DNA from: Orientallactaga sibirica
Lineage: Eukaryota > Chordata > Mammalia > Rodentia > Dipodidae
Assembly (NCBI GenBank): GCA_036365145.1
Contig: JAEOAD010000888.1
Coordinates: 1,488,001-1,552,000, forward strand
Direction: 5' to 3'
DNA length: 64,000 nt
The notes below the pieces were generated by a model. It made no database searches, had not been told where the DNA came from, and saw only the letters and a program-made list of their open reading frames with translations. A program made the translations under genes and the position numbers. Shown here piece by piece: positions 31,791 through 41,108 of the stretch. The number at the start of each line of letters is the position of its first letter. The first letter of the stretch is position 1.

Positions 31791-32225
31791 TAAATCAAGT
31801 TGTTTGAGTTATATTCTAGATATTCTCCCCTTCTCAGATGCATGGTTTGCAAGTATTTCCTCCCAACCATGGGTTTTCTCATGGCTCTGTTGTTTCCTTT
31901 GGTGTGCAGAAACTTCTTACTTTGATGTAATCCCATCTCAGACCTTCCTCCTATGTTTTCCTTTAGTAGTTTTATAGTTTGGCCCCTTACATTTAAATTT
32001 TCTTCCATTTTGAATTGATTTCTATGTATGACGTGAGGGTCTGATTTTATTTTTCTGCACATGGATGTCCAGTTTCCACAACATAATTTATTAAAGACAC
32101 TGGTGCCTTTCCCCATTATATGGTTTTTGCCTCCTCTGCTGATAATCAGTTGACTATAAATTTGGGGTGTTGTTTCTGGGCTATCTTGTGGAACATAGTG
32201 GTCAGTGTGTCTGTTTTCATACCAC

Positions 32226-32389
32226 TACTGATGAAAGAGTGAGAGCTCTGTTGGGTAGAACTTGAATGACAGCAGCTCCCAAGTCTCAGGTCTTACCTAC
32301 GTCAGCAAAGAACTGAGAACATGGACTCACAGGAAGGGTAAGTTATGAGATTTATTTTAGGGAGAGTTAGGATTAAAAAGGAAAGCACA
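32226..32389. other. Unassigned, possibly LTR-like on the minus strand
   Basis: On the minus strand it contains AAAATAAATCTCATAAC after a pyrimidine-rich stretch, reminiscent of an LTR polyadenylation region. No terminus or duplication was found, so this is only a suggestion. Confidence 0.3.
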
Positions 32390-32605
32390 GGGCTGGAGAG
32401 ATGGCTTCGCAGTTAAGGTGCTTGCCTGCAAAGCCAAAGGACCCAGGTTCGATTCTCTAGTACCCACATAAGCCAGATGCACAAGGTGGCTCATGCATCT
32501 GGAGTTCATTTGCAGTGTCTGGAGGCCTAGGTGTGCCCACTCTCTTTCTGTCTCTCTCTCTCTCTCAAATAAATAAATAAAAATAAAATCTATTTTTAAA
32601 AATGT
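32390..32605 (+). mobile_element. tSINE, near consensus
   Basis: Complete plus-strand copy with B box GGTTCGATTC at about 32446. A good reference copy for the family. Confidence 0.94.
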
Positions 32606-32613
32606 CTTTCCAA

Positions 32614-32840
32614 GGGGCTGGAGAAATGGCTTAGCAGTTAAAGTGCTTGCCTGCAAAGCCAAAGGACTCAGGTTCGATTCCTGAGGACCCACGTAAGCCA
32701 GATGCACAAGGGGGCACATGCGTCTGGTATTCATTTGCAGTGGCTGGAGGCCCTGGCATGCCCATTCTCTCCCCCTCTCTCCCACTCTCTTTCTCTCTCT
32801 CTCATAAACAAATAAAAATAATTTTAAAAAAATCCTTGCC
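32614..32840 (+). mobile_element. tSINE, near consensus
   Basis: Complete plus-strand copy in the same orientation, 8 bp after the previous copy's tail. B box GGTTCGATTCC at about 32671. Confidence 0.94.
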
Positions 32841-32847
32841 AATGCCT

Positions 32848-32985
32848 TAGAGTGAGTTCAAGCCCAGCCTAGGCAACTTAAAGAGACCTTTCTTAAAACA
32901 AAAACATTTTTTTAAAGGCTAGGGAATGTAGTTCTGTGGTACAGCTCTTATCCTAGTGAATTTAAGGATGATAGGACCCCAAAGT
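32848..32985 (+). mobile_element. Old B1-like remnant followed by ID-like element
   Basis: GAGTTCAAGCCCAGCCTAGG (32854) is B1-like. GGCTAGGGAATGTAGTTCTG (32918) resembles the tRNA-Ala-derived ID head. Both are heavily diverged. Confidence 0.6.
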
Positions 32986-33195
32986 GGATAACTTTCTCCT
33001 TGACTAAATGTGGGACTTGTCCTTGGGCCTATAGGGGAAAATCTAGGTCATTACACTTTAGCACAGGGCAGAAACGGCAGAAGGGTCTGTCCTTTCCTTG
33101 TGTCTGCCCCCCTAAGGAGTCCTTCCACTCCCTTCTAGAAGGTCCTTGGAGAGAATTAATATTCCTAGGAAGACTGCCCTTTTTCAAAAATCCTT
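32986..33195. other. Unassigned sequence
   Basis: No repeat family recognised. It may belong with 33530-33765 as one LTR-like element split by the L1 3' end at 33196. Confidence 0.35.
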
Positions 33196-33525
33196 GTCAC
33201 ACCCTCCAAGGCTCAGGGTCCATTGTGGAAGAGAAGGCAGAAAGAATATAAGAGCCAAAGGAAGGGTATGACTCCTTACAATGCAATTGTCCAGACAGAA
33301 ATTGGCCTCCATATCCATGACCTTGCAGTGCCTAGCAATACCTTCACAAGACCTTCATAATAGGAGTAAAAGATGATGACATCAAATTAAAAGAGAGACT
33401 AAGGGAGAGAGGGAAGGGATATGACAGAGAATGGAGTTTTGAAGGGAAATGGGGGGAGGGGAGGGAAATATCATGGCTTATTGTCTGTAAGTGTAGAAGT
33501 TGTCAATAAAAAAAAAATTTTTTTA
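33196..33525 (+). mobile_element. Short 5'-truncated L1 3' end
   Basis: About 330 bp of terminal L1 3' UTR (CACACCCTCCAAGGCTCAGG through the G-rich GGGGGGAGGGGAGGG at about 33450), then AAGTTGTCAATAAAAA. Confidence 0.9.
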
Positions 33526-33529
33526 AATA

Positions 33530-33765
33530 CTGACTCCAGGACTAACCAGAGTCTCAATATGGGCTTCTCAAACCTCCTCTTTACTCTCTGGGCAAGAGCT
33601 CTGCCGTCTTTCCTTCTCTTAAGTTCTGGTCTTCTCAATGTTTTCATTCCTTCTTTTAAGCTCCCCTTCTTTGGAAGCTCTCCCCTCTTAAAGCTCTAAG
33701 CTATAATAAAATTTTTCTGAACTTTATCCTCTGGCCTTCTTTCATTCATTGAATTCATAAGACAA
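33530..33765 (+). mobile_element. Possible LTR 3' part, family unknown
   Basis: Pyrimidine-rich stretch, then CTATAATAAAATTTTTCTGA (polyadenylation signal near 33705) and a CT-rich end, the layout of an LTR R-U5 region. I could not place it in a family or find both ends. Confidence 0.4.
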
Positions 33766-33938
33766 GAATCCAGGAGCACCCCAAAATTATCAGTTCCTTG
33801 GCAGAGGATACCCCCAAATTCCTATTTAACTAGCATGTGAAAGGCCCTGGGTTCAGCCCTCAAGACCCTAAGAGGCAGTGGTACTGTGTATAAAACTAAT
33901 GGAAGAAGCAGTATGAGAGTTAAAGAATTTTTTAGGAG

Positions 33939-34157
33939 GGGGATGGAGAGATGGTTTAGCAGATTAAGGCATTTGCTGGCAAAGCCAAAGGACCCAGGTT
34001 CATTTCCCCAGGATCCAGTTAGAGCCAAATGCACATGGTGGAGCACACATCTGGAGTTCCCCAGGATCCAGTTAGAGCCAAATGCACATGGTGGAGCACA
34101 CATCTGGAGTTCGTTTATAGTGGCTAGAGGACCTGGTGCACCTATTCTCTCTATCTA

Positions 34158-34201
<44 letters not shown>

Positions 34202-34205
34202 AAAT
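33939..34205 (+). mobile_element. tSINE with internal tandem duplication
   Basis: Plus-strand copy in which a segment of about 53 bp, from CCCCAGGATCCAGTTAGAGC to CACACATCTGGAGTT, is present twice in direct tandem (about 34007-34059 and 34060-34112). Confidence 0.93.
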
Positions 34206-34800
34206 AACTAAAATAATAAAAGCATCTTTAGAAAGAACACAGTGCAAACTGCCGGGTGGCTCTGGGGAAACAAAGCAGTACACACAGCAAGTCACTGGTG
34301 CAGGCACAGGTGTGTCCAGGCCAGGAGACCATTTGGAAACAGCCAACAGAGGCTGTAACTTATGTTTAGAGAGACAAAAAGCCCTAAAACTTGCTGTAAT
34401 TTTTGTTTTACTGGTTTTGTTCTCTAAACAAATTAAGGTTATAAAGATCACTTCTCCTTCCAGGTACAACATAATTTATGATAACTGGCAGCCCCCTGCA
34501 GTAGCATTAAGTCCAGAACAGGTGCTGCCCTTAAGCAGTGCCTGTGTAGTCTATCTTGCTCCTGATGGAAAAGGAGCTCCAGGCCAGGACCTGGATCACA
34601 GCAATGCCCAGCGGAGCTATACAAACCAAGCCAAACGTGACATCTTGAAGATCTAACAGTGTCCTAGAGAGAAAAGACATAAAACTGTTAGGGTTTTATT
34701 AATTTAAGGCTATTTAACATGGTTTCAGCAGAGTTTTATCTATGAACTCAGTTACCAAGCAGGAGACTTTCTATAACAAAATCTTGAATCTTTTGAATAA
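34206..34800. other. Unassigned sequence with a 114-codon frame
   Basis: A frame at 34312-34656 starts at a non-clear context and shows one hydrophobic stretch (LKLAVIFVLLVLFS) but no known domain. A pyrimidine tract plus AG (CTTCTCCTTCCAG, about 34451-34463) resembles a splice acceptor. With no matching donor or partner exons I do not call a gene. Confidence 0.4.
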
Positions 34801-34805
34801 TTGAA

Positions 34806-35430
34806 TAGACTCCCAGTTAAGATGGCAGAACAGGAGCCACACCAAAAATGACAGGGCAACGCAGAGACAAGATTCCATACAACAATGTCTTCTATCAAAC
34901 CATGAAGATGGCAGGGAAAAGTGGGGCAATCCAAGGTCCAGCAATATGGCCAAAAATATATATATATATATATATAATCAACTGCCTACCACAAGGTGTG
35001 TCACCTCTACCATATATGATGCTGGGGCCCACAACAAATTGCAGAGGAAGCAGCAACACAAGTATAGTTCCCACTACTAGCCTGACAACCAGCTCCAGGG
35101 GAATGGAGACAGACACTGTGGTCAATCAACTCACTTTGAATCAGAAACCCAGAGGCTACAGAGAACCCAACACTAAACAAGATTGCTAACAGACCCACCA
35201 AGACTCAGGGACCATTGTGGAAGAGGGGTAGGAAGATTGTAGTAACCACAGGGTAGTTAGAAATATCATGAGGTACAACCCCCCACAACAAAGACTGACT
35301 GAGACCTTAATTACCCAATAGTGAACACCAATAACCCTGCTGAAAACAGCCCTCAGGAAAGTGGGAGTGGGAGCTATAAGACTATAATCTTTGTAAAGTG
35401 AAAATAAATTTTAAAAATAATGATCATTGA
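34806..35430 (+). mobile_element. Short L1 derivative: 5'-start-like piece joined to 3'-UTR-like piece
   Basis: Begins ACTCCCAGTTAAGATGGCAG, like the L1 5' starts at 22760 and 35727. Near 35205 it has CCAAGACTCAGGGACCATTG and GGAAGAGGGGTAGGAAG, like L1 3' UTRs. It ends in AAATAAATTTTAAAAATAA. ORF1 and ORF2 are absent. Flanks AATTGAATAG and CATTGAATAA may be a short target duplication. Confidence 0.6.
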
Positions 35431-35601
35431 ATAATACCTTCCTTTTAGTTGCTCATAAGAAAGGAAGGAAGCATGTAAACCTGTGATCACAATACCTGGT
35501 GACAAGTGTCACAACTGTAATACAAGAGCATACATAGTGTACAGGAGGACAGACAGCAGAACCGAGGGCACAAGGCAGAGGCTCACAAGAATGCTCCCTT
35601 G

Positions 35602-35712
35602 CACTAGGCATAGTGGCACACTCTTGAAGCCCCAGAATTCAGGAGGTATAGACAAGAAGATCACAAGTTCAATACCAGCCTGGGCTATACACCAAGACTC
35701 TATCTCAATAAG
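35602..35712 (+). mobile_element. Old B1-like monomer
   Basis: Diverged plus-strand 7SL-derived text: AGGCATAGTGGCACACTCTT, CAGGAGGTATAGACAAGAAG, CAGCCTGGGCTATACACC. Confidence 0.7.
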
Positions 35713-35726
35713 GGGACGGAGGGGGA

Positions 35727-36086
35727 CTTCCAGTTAAGATGGTGTCACAGGAACCATGCCAAAACAGCCTAGGGGAGAAAAAGGAAAAAAAAACTCAGTA
35801 AAATACACTCTTCTACAAAAAAGTGTGGTGTTAGTAAATTATCAACCACAGCAGAGAAGTAGGAGAGATCCAGAGCAACTAGAGCCCACAGAAGTGGCTC
35901 CAGCAGCGGCGGCACAAGTTCCACAAAGACACAGCAAAAAAAAAAAAAGGTGAGATTCTCCACTCACACCGGCCCCCTCGCAAACTCAAGAAATGTGGAA
36001 GGAGACTTCTGGGTAAGATGGCAGCATAGGAGTCATGCCAAACCAGATCAGGGAGGGATTTAAGCAAAACTACACTCTTCTGCATT
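35727..36086 (+). promoter_or_regulatory. Tandem L1 5' UTR starts
   Basis: Two L1 5' starts in the same orientation 276 bp apart, the second truncated. This could be a tandem promoter-monomer arrangement, as known in mouse L1, or a second L1 inserted into a first; no target duplication was seen between them. Confidence 0.65.
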
Positions 36087-37383
36087 GTCTCAACATAATA
36101 AAGGCTATTTATGACAAACCCACAGCCAACATAATATTAAATGGAGAAAAACTTGAAGCTTTTCCACTTAAATCAGGCACAAGACAAGGGTGTCCACTGT
36201 CCCCACTTTTATTTAATATAGTACTGGCAGTCTTAGCCATAGCAATAAGGCAAGAGACGCACATAAAAGGGATACAAATTGGAAAAAAAAGAGATCAAGT
36301 TATCATTATTTGCAGATGATATGATTCTATACATGAAGGACCCTAAAGACTTTACCAGCAAACTATTAGAGCTGATAAACACTACAGCCATGTAGCAGAA
36401 TACAAAATAAATACACAGAAACCGTAGCCTTCCAATATGCTAACAACAAACACACAGAAGATGAAATCAGAGAATCACTCCCATTCACAATTGCATCAAA
36501 AAAAAAAGTACCTTGGGATAAACCTAACCAAGGAAGTGAAGGATCTCTGCAAGGAGAACTTTAAAACATTCAAGCGAGAAATTGCAGAAAAACATCCCCT
36601 GTTCTTGGATTGGAAAAATCAATATTGTGAAAATGGCAATCCTACCAAAAGCAATCTACACTTTAATGAAATCCCCATCCAAATTCCAATAACATTCTTC
36701 ATGGAAATAGAAAAAAAAATCCAAAAATTCATTTGGAAGCACAAAAAATCTTGGATATCTAAAACAATTTTGAGCAACAAAAATAAGGCTGGTGGTATGA
36801 CCATAGCTGATTTTAATCTATATTACAGAGCCATAGTAACAAAAACAACATGGAACTGGCACAAAAACAGACATGTAGATCAATGAAACAGAATAGAGGA
36901 CCCTGATGTAAGTCCAGGTAGCTATAGCCACCTGATCTTTGACAAAAATGCCAATAATACTCATTGGAGAAAAGATAGTCTCTTCAGCAAATGGTGCTGG
37001 GAAAACTGGTTATGTATCTGCAGAAGGATGAAAATAGATCCTTATCTCTCTCCATGTACAAGAATTAAGTCCAAATGGATCAAGGACATTAATATCAGAC
37101 CTGAAACTCTGAAACTTCTAGAGGAAAAAGTAGGGAAAACCCTTCAACATATTGGTCTTGGCAAAGACTTTCTGAATATAACCCCAATTGCTCAGGAAAT
37201 AAAACCACAGATCAACCACTGGGACCTCATGAAATTACAAAGCTTTAGTACAGCTAAGGACACTGTGAATAGAGCAAAGAGGCAACCTACAGAATGGAAG
37301 AAAATCTTTTTCAGCTATACATCTGACAGAGGGTTAATATCTAGGAAATACAAAGAACTTAAAAAATTAAATAATAAAAAATA
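36087..37383 (+). pseudogene. L1 ORF2 RT and C-terminal half (copy D)
   Basis: RT text begins [20 protein letters not shown] and includes [17 protein letters not shown] (about 36190-36240). A frameshift in an A run near 36285 precedes the catalytic Phe-Ala-Asp-Asp box, which is itself intact (36309-36320). The post-RT region is open at 36437-36886 and 37028-37384 in different frames, so no full protein is possible. It ends where the ERV-L LTR begins. Confidence 0.88.
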
Positions 37384-37401
37384 AATCAAACAACCCAATT
37401 G

Positions 37402-37855
37402 TGATGTTAAGTTTGTGTCAACTTGATTTGTTTAGGAATCCACAGACATTCCTCATAAGTGTGTATCTGAGGTTGCTTCTAGGAAGAATCCTTCCCCCAG
37501 AGTGGGTGGCCCCTCTAGGAGGAGGGGGCTGTTTGATAAAAAGAAGCTCTGGGAAGAAAGCCCTCTCTTTCTCCTCCCACCTGGCTGCCGGTGCTGCTCG
37601 CTGTTCTCTGCTTGGTGCTTGCTGCTTTCCAGTGTGGACTGAAGAGCAGCATCTCTCCAGGAAGCCTTCAGGCCTTCAGTGCCGGATTGGGACTGCTGAG
37701 GCCTCCAGCCTTGTGGACTGAGCAGCTACTGGGTTCCTTGACTCTCAGGCCTGCAACCTGCTATTGCTGGACTGTTGTAAGCCAATCCAATAAATTCCCT
37801 TTTAATACAATTCATTCTATCTGATCTGTTCCTCTATAAAACCTTGACTAATACA
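37402..37855 (+). mobile_element. ERV-L 5' LTR
   Basis: 454 bp with TG...CA ends (TGATGTTAAGTTTGTGTC to CTTGACTAATACA). The start resembles MLT2/MT2-type LTRs. Polyadenylation signal AATAAA at 37789-37794. It is the only LTR of this provirus in the window, so its age cannot be read from LTR pairs. Confidence 0.88.
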
Positions 37856-37860
37856 GATTG

Positions 37861-37875
37861 TGGTACCAGGAGTGG
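37861..37875 (+). other. ERV-L primer binding site, tRNA-Leu type
   Basis: TGGTACCAGGAGTGG, 5 bp after the LTR end. This is the leucine-tRNA type site that gives ERV-L its name. Confidence 0.85.
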
Positions 37876-37899
37876 TTCTAGAGAAACAGAATTGTAAGG

Positions 37900-39616
37900 A
37901 TGGATTTCCCTAGTGGGCTTGGTGCTCTGTAGAGTTGGTTCTCCAACTTCAGTGCCACTAAAGGCTCTGCTGGTAATAAGGAGAGCACTTTTACTGGTAA
38001 TAAGGAGGGCACTAATAAGCCATGGTGTGAACTATTTAAAGAACTCTGTGAGATAGATGTATTTGGTGATTCTGAGTCATATCTTGTGAAGATCAAGGAA
38101 CTTAGTGACTCTGTATCTAAAACTTTTGAATATTTGTGGAAAAGTAAGACGAGTGATGATGCTGGATGGTTTCTTCTGACATCTCTAGATAAACTTTTGG
38201 GAGAAAAGCAGAAGCTCCAAAAGGGAATTTCCAAGCTTAAGTCCCACATACATGACCTGAAGGTTTCTAAGGGTGCCCTGGAGGAGAATCTCCTCTCTAG
38301 TCAGAACAGGGCTCGAATTTCAGAAAACCAAACTCACGCTCTCACTGTAAGATTGGCTAACTTACAGCGAAACTCAATTCCCAGTGTCACAGGCTATCAG
38401 AAGTTAAAGTGAGGGCACTGATTGGAAAGGAGTGGGATCCATGACTTGGGATGGGGATGTATGGGAAGACCCTGAAGAATCTGGGGACATTGAACACTCA
38501 GATTCTGAAGAAGTTGTTTTGCATAAGTACGTGGCTTCCCTCCTTTAGCAGAAGTTGCATCCCCACCCCCAAACCCTAAAGTATTGCCTGAGGGAATTAC
38601 TCCTTCTTTGTCTGAGGAAGCAGCAATAAGCCTCCCTGCAGGAGATGCTGATGCTTCTCAGAGCCCACCCATCTTTGCCTCTAGGCCTATAACAAGGCAT
38701 AAGGTTAGGCATGCCCCTAAAGGTGAGACAGAAAGTGTGACTCAAGAGGAAGTGAGATACACCCCTAAAGAACTTCAGGAGCTTTCTAACTTTTACAGGC
38801 AGAAGCATGGGGAATATATGTGTGAATGGATTTTAAGGGTATGGGATGATGGCAGAAGGAATATAAGATTAGATCGGGCTGAATTTATTGAAATGGGCTG
38901 ACAGCAGAGATTTTAGATTTAACACTGTAGTTCATGCACTTGGAAGAGGTGCCAAGAGTTTATTTGACTAGTTGGCTGAAGTATGGGTCCAAAGATGGTC
39001 TACTGTGAATGAGCTCGAGCTGCCTGATATCCTTTGGCTTAATGTTGATGAAGGGATTAAAAGGCTCAGAGAACTTAGAATGCTGGAGTGGATTGACCAT
39101 GTAAACTCATCTTTAAGCCCACAATTGGAGCATCCAGAAGATGTGCCCTTCACTAAGACTATAAGAAACAGATTTGTGAGGGGAGCCCCAGCATACTTAA
39201 AGTCCTCAATCAATGGTCTTTTATGTAAAGAAGACATCACAGTGGGAGCCGCAGTTGCTGCATTAGGTGACTTAGATGCAATGGGTCTAACTGGCTCTTG
39301 GGGTAACAAGGACCAAGTATCAGCACTGAATCGCCAAAGGCAATGTGGGCATGTTTACTGTAATGGACAGCGCAGGCAAAACAATGCTTGTAACAGTATG
39401 ACTCGTGTAGACCTTTGGTACTGGCTGCTTAATCATGGTGTTCCCAGAAGTGAAATAGATAAAAAACCTACTAAGTTCCTGCTTGATCTGTATAAGCAGA
39501 AAAGTTTCAGAGCAAAGGACCGAAAGGCCACTTTGAATTATAGCAACAAAGAATCAAGCCCTCTTAACCAGTTTCCAGACTTGAGCCAGTTTACAGATCC
39601 TGAGCCCCTTGATTGA
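37900..39616 (+). pseudogene. gag: ERV-L gag, broken
   Basis: Structural polyprotein (matrix/capsid) of ERV-L. An ATG at 37900 is followed by a TAG at codon 11 (37930-37932); the same frame then runs open to 38410. This first part has a charged, coiled-coil-like stretch (about 38160-38340). A second frame (38584-38901) is Pro/Ser-rich, then Tyr/Trp-rich capsid-like (FYRQKHGEYMCEW). A third (38972-39616, 214 codons) covers the capsid C-terminal part and ends near DLWYWLLNHGVP and LLDLYKQ motifs typical of ERV-L Gag. Stops separate the frames, and no clear CCHC zinc knuckle is present. Confidence 0.8.
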
Positions 39617-40090
39617 AGGGGTGGCCAGGTCCCCTTGAAGAAGGACCCTCCCATAATCCCCAAAAGTTTCAATATTAAGCTTAGTCCTATCCTTACTCAG
39701 AGGGACCTGCAGCCTTTTGCTAGGGTAACTGTACACTGGGGAAAAGGAAATAATCAGATCTTTGGGGCTTACTGGACACTGGCTCTGAATTGACATTGAT
39801 TCCAGGAGACCCCAAACAGCATCATGGCCCTCCAGTTAAAGTAGGTGCTTATGGAGGTCAGGTGATCAATGGAGTTTTGGTGAATGTTAGACTGACAGTA
39901 GGTCCAGTGGGTCCCTGAACTCATCCTGTGGTTATTTCCCCAGTCCCAGAATGCATAATTGGGATAGATATACTTAGGAGTTGGCAGAACCCCCAGATTG
40001 GTTCTTTGACTTGTGGGGTGAGTGCCATTATGGTTGGAAAGGCCAAATGGAAGCCATTGGAGCTCCCTCTACCAGGGAAAATAGTGAACT
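39617..40090 (+). pseudogene. pro: ERV-L protease region, broken
   Basis: Aspartic protease that would cut Gag-Pol. The active-site box Asp-Thr-Gly-Ser is present at 39775-39786 within LLDTGSELTLIP, and an IIGIDIL-type second box at about 39955-39975. The surrounding frame has stops (e.g. near 39916 and 40090), so the core motifs survive without an open reading frame. Confidence 0.78.
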
Positions 40091-41108
40091 AGAAACAGTA
40101 TCTCATCCCTGGAGGAATTGAGAGATTAAATGCCACTATAAAGGACTTGAAGGATGGTGGTTCCCACCACATCCCCCTTTAACTCCCCTATTTGGCCTGT
40201 TCAGAAGACAGACAGATCCTGGAGAATGACAGTGGATTATCGGAAACTTAATCAGGTGGTGACTCCAATTGCAGCTGCTGTACCAGATGTCGTTTCTTGA
40301 GCAGATTAACACATCTCCTGGTACCTGGTATGCAGCTATTGAGCTTGCAAATGCTTTCTTCTCCATACCTGTCCATAAGGACCACCAGAAGCAATTCTCC
40401 TTCAGCTGGCAAGGTCAGCAGTACACGTTTACTGTGTTATATTTAACTCCCCAGCCCTGTGTCATAGCTTAGTTTGCAGGGATCTTGATTGCCTGTGCCT
40501 TCCACAAGGTGTCACATTGGTCCATTATATCGATGACATTATGCTGATTGGATTGAATGAGCAGGAGGTGGCAGCCACTCTGGAGTTGCTGGTGCAGCAT
40601 ATGCGTATCAGGGGATGGGAAATAAATCCATTCAAAATTCAAGGACCTTCCACCTCCGTGAAATTTCTAGGAGTTCAGTGGTGTGGGGCATGCAGGGATA
40701 TTCCTTCTAAGGTGAAGGATAAGTTGTTGCACCTGGCCCCTCCTACCACTAAGAAGGAAGCACAACGTCTAGTGGGCCTATTTGGATTTTGGAGATAGCA
40801 CATTTCTCACTTGGGTGTGTTACTCCGTCCCATATACCAAGTGACTCGGAAAGCTACTAGTTTTCAGTGGGGCCCAGAACAAGAGAACGCTCTTCAACAG
40901 GTCCAGGCTGCTGTGCAGGCGGCTCTGCCACTTGGGCCATATGATCCAACAGATCCAATGATACTTGAGGTGTCAGTGGCAGATAGGGATGCCATTGGAG
41001 CCTTTGGCAAGCCCCCATAGGTGAATCACAGCGGAGGCCCTTGGGATTCTGGAGCAAGGCCCTGCCATCATCTACAGACAATTATTCTCCCTTTGATAGA
41101 CAGCTCTT
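40091..41108 (+). pseudogene. pol: ERV-L reverse transcriptase and start of RNase H, broken
   Basis: RT boxes in order: [15 protein letters not shown] (about 40228-40273), then WYAAIELANAFFSIPV (about 40327-40374), where the first catalytic Asp is replaced by Glu, then Tyr-Ile-Asp-Asp (about 40526-40537). The thumb-like part has LGVQWCG and VGLFGFWR (to 40798), where a stop follows. RNase H connection text includes FQWGPEQENAL (40862-40894) and LGFWSKALPSS (41041-41073). A frameshift lies between the second and third RT boxes. The element ends a few codons into RNase H. Confidence 0.85.

Larger units (their letters stand above)
30870..32225 (-). mobile_element. Old L1 ORF2 C-terminal region
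   Basis: Minus-strand text such as TCCTATTTCTCCACACCTTT (31078), TTAATAGCTATTCCTACTAG (31134), TGTGCAGAAACTTCTTAC (31902) and CACAACATAATTTATTAAAG (32078) matches the L1 ORF2 C-terminal region in order. It is split by a B1 and a tSINE at 31286-31790, and is diverged to about the level of the 12.96-22.7 kb element. Confidence 0.75.
35727..37401 (+). mobile_element. LINE-1 copy D: two 5' starts fused to ORF2, cut by ERV-L
   Basis: First L1 start at 35727 (ACTTCCAGTTAAGATGG), second at 36003 (ACTTCTGGGTAAGATGGCAG). After only about 83 bp of the second leader the sequence jumps (about 36086) into the RT of ORF2. It continues to GAACTTAAAAAATTAAATAA and is interrupted by the ERV-L LTR at 37402. 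ORF1, the endonuclease and the 3' end are absent. Confidence 0.88.
37402..41108 (+). mobile_element. ERV-L (class III) provirus fragment
   Basis: 5' LTR, tRNA-Leu-type primer binding site, gag, protease, RT and the first part of RNase H in order on one strand. It ends abruptly at 41108 against L1 copy E: no rest of RNase H, no integrase, no dUTPase region, no 3' LTR and no env-like text. ERV-L elements normally lack env. It lies in L1 copy D. All frames contain stops or frameshifts, so it is an inert fossil. Confidence 0.88.

Noticed and set aside
32390..32605. tRNA gene candidate from A-box and B-box sequences
   Set aside because: The head of every tSINE carries these boxes but cannot fold into a full cloverleaf, and each is followed by SINE body and tail; they are SINE promoters, not tRNA genes.
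32357..32842. 161-codon open frame on the minus strand
   Set aside because: Lies entirely across two tSINE copies read backwards. The same peptide patterns recur wherever tSINEs occur, so it is a repeat artefact.
34312..34656. 114-codon frame as a small membrane protein gene
   Set aside because: A single hydrophobic stretch is not enough; no start context, promoter or conserved motif supports it, so it is kept only as an unassigned region.
39340..39400. Possible CCHC zinc knuckle in ERV-L Gag
   Set aside because: A few Cys and His residues cluster here, but the spacing does not fit Cys-X2-Cys-X4-His-X4-Cys.
40800..41108. Possible env or integrase downstream of the ERV-L RT
   Set aside because: Sequence ends within the start of RNase H and passes directly into L1. 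No env-like or integrase text was seen.
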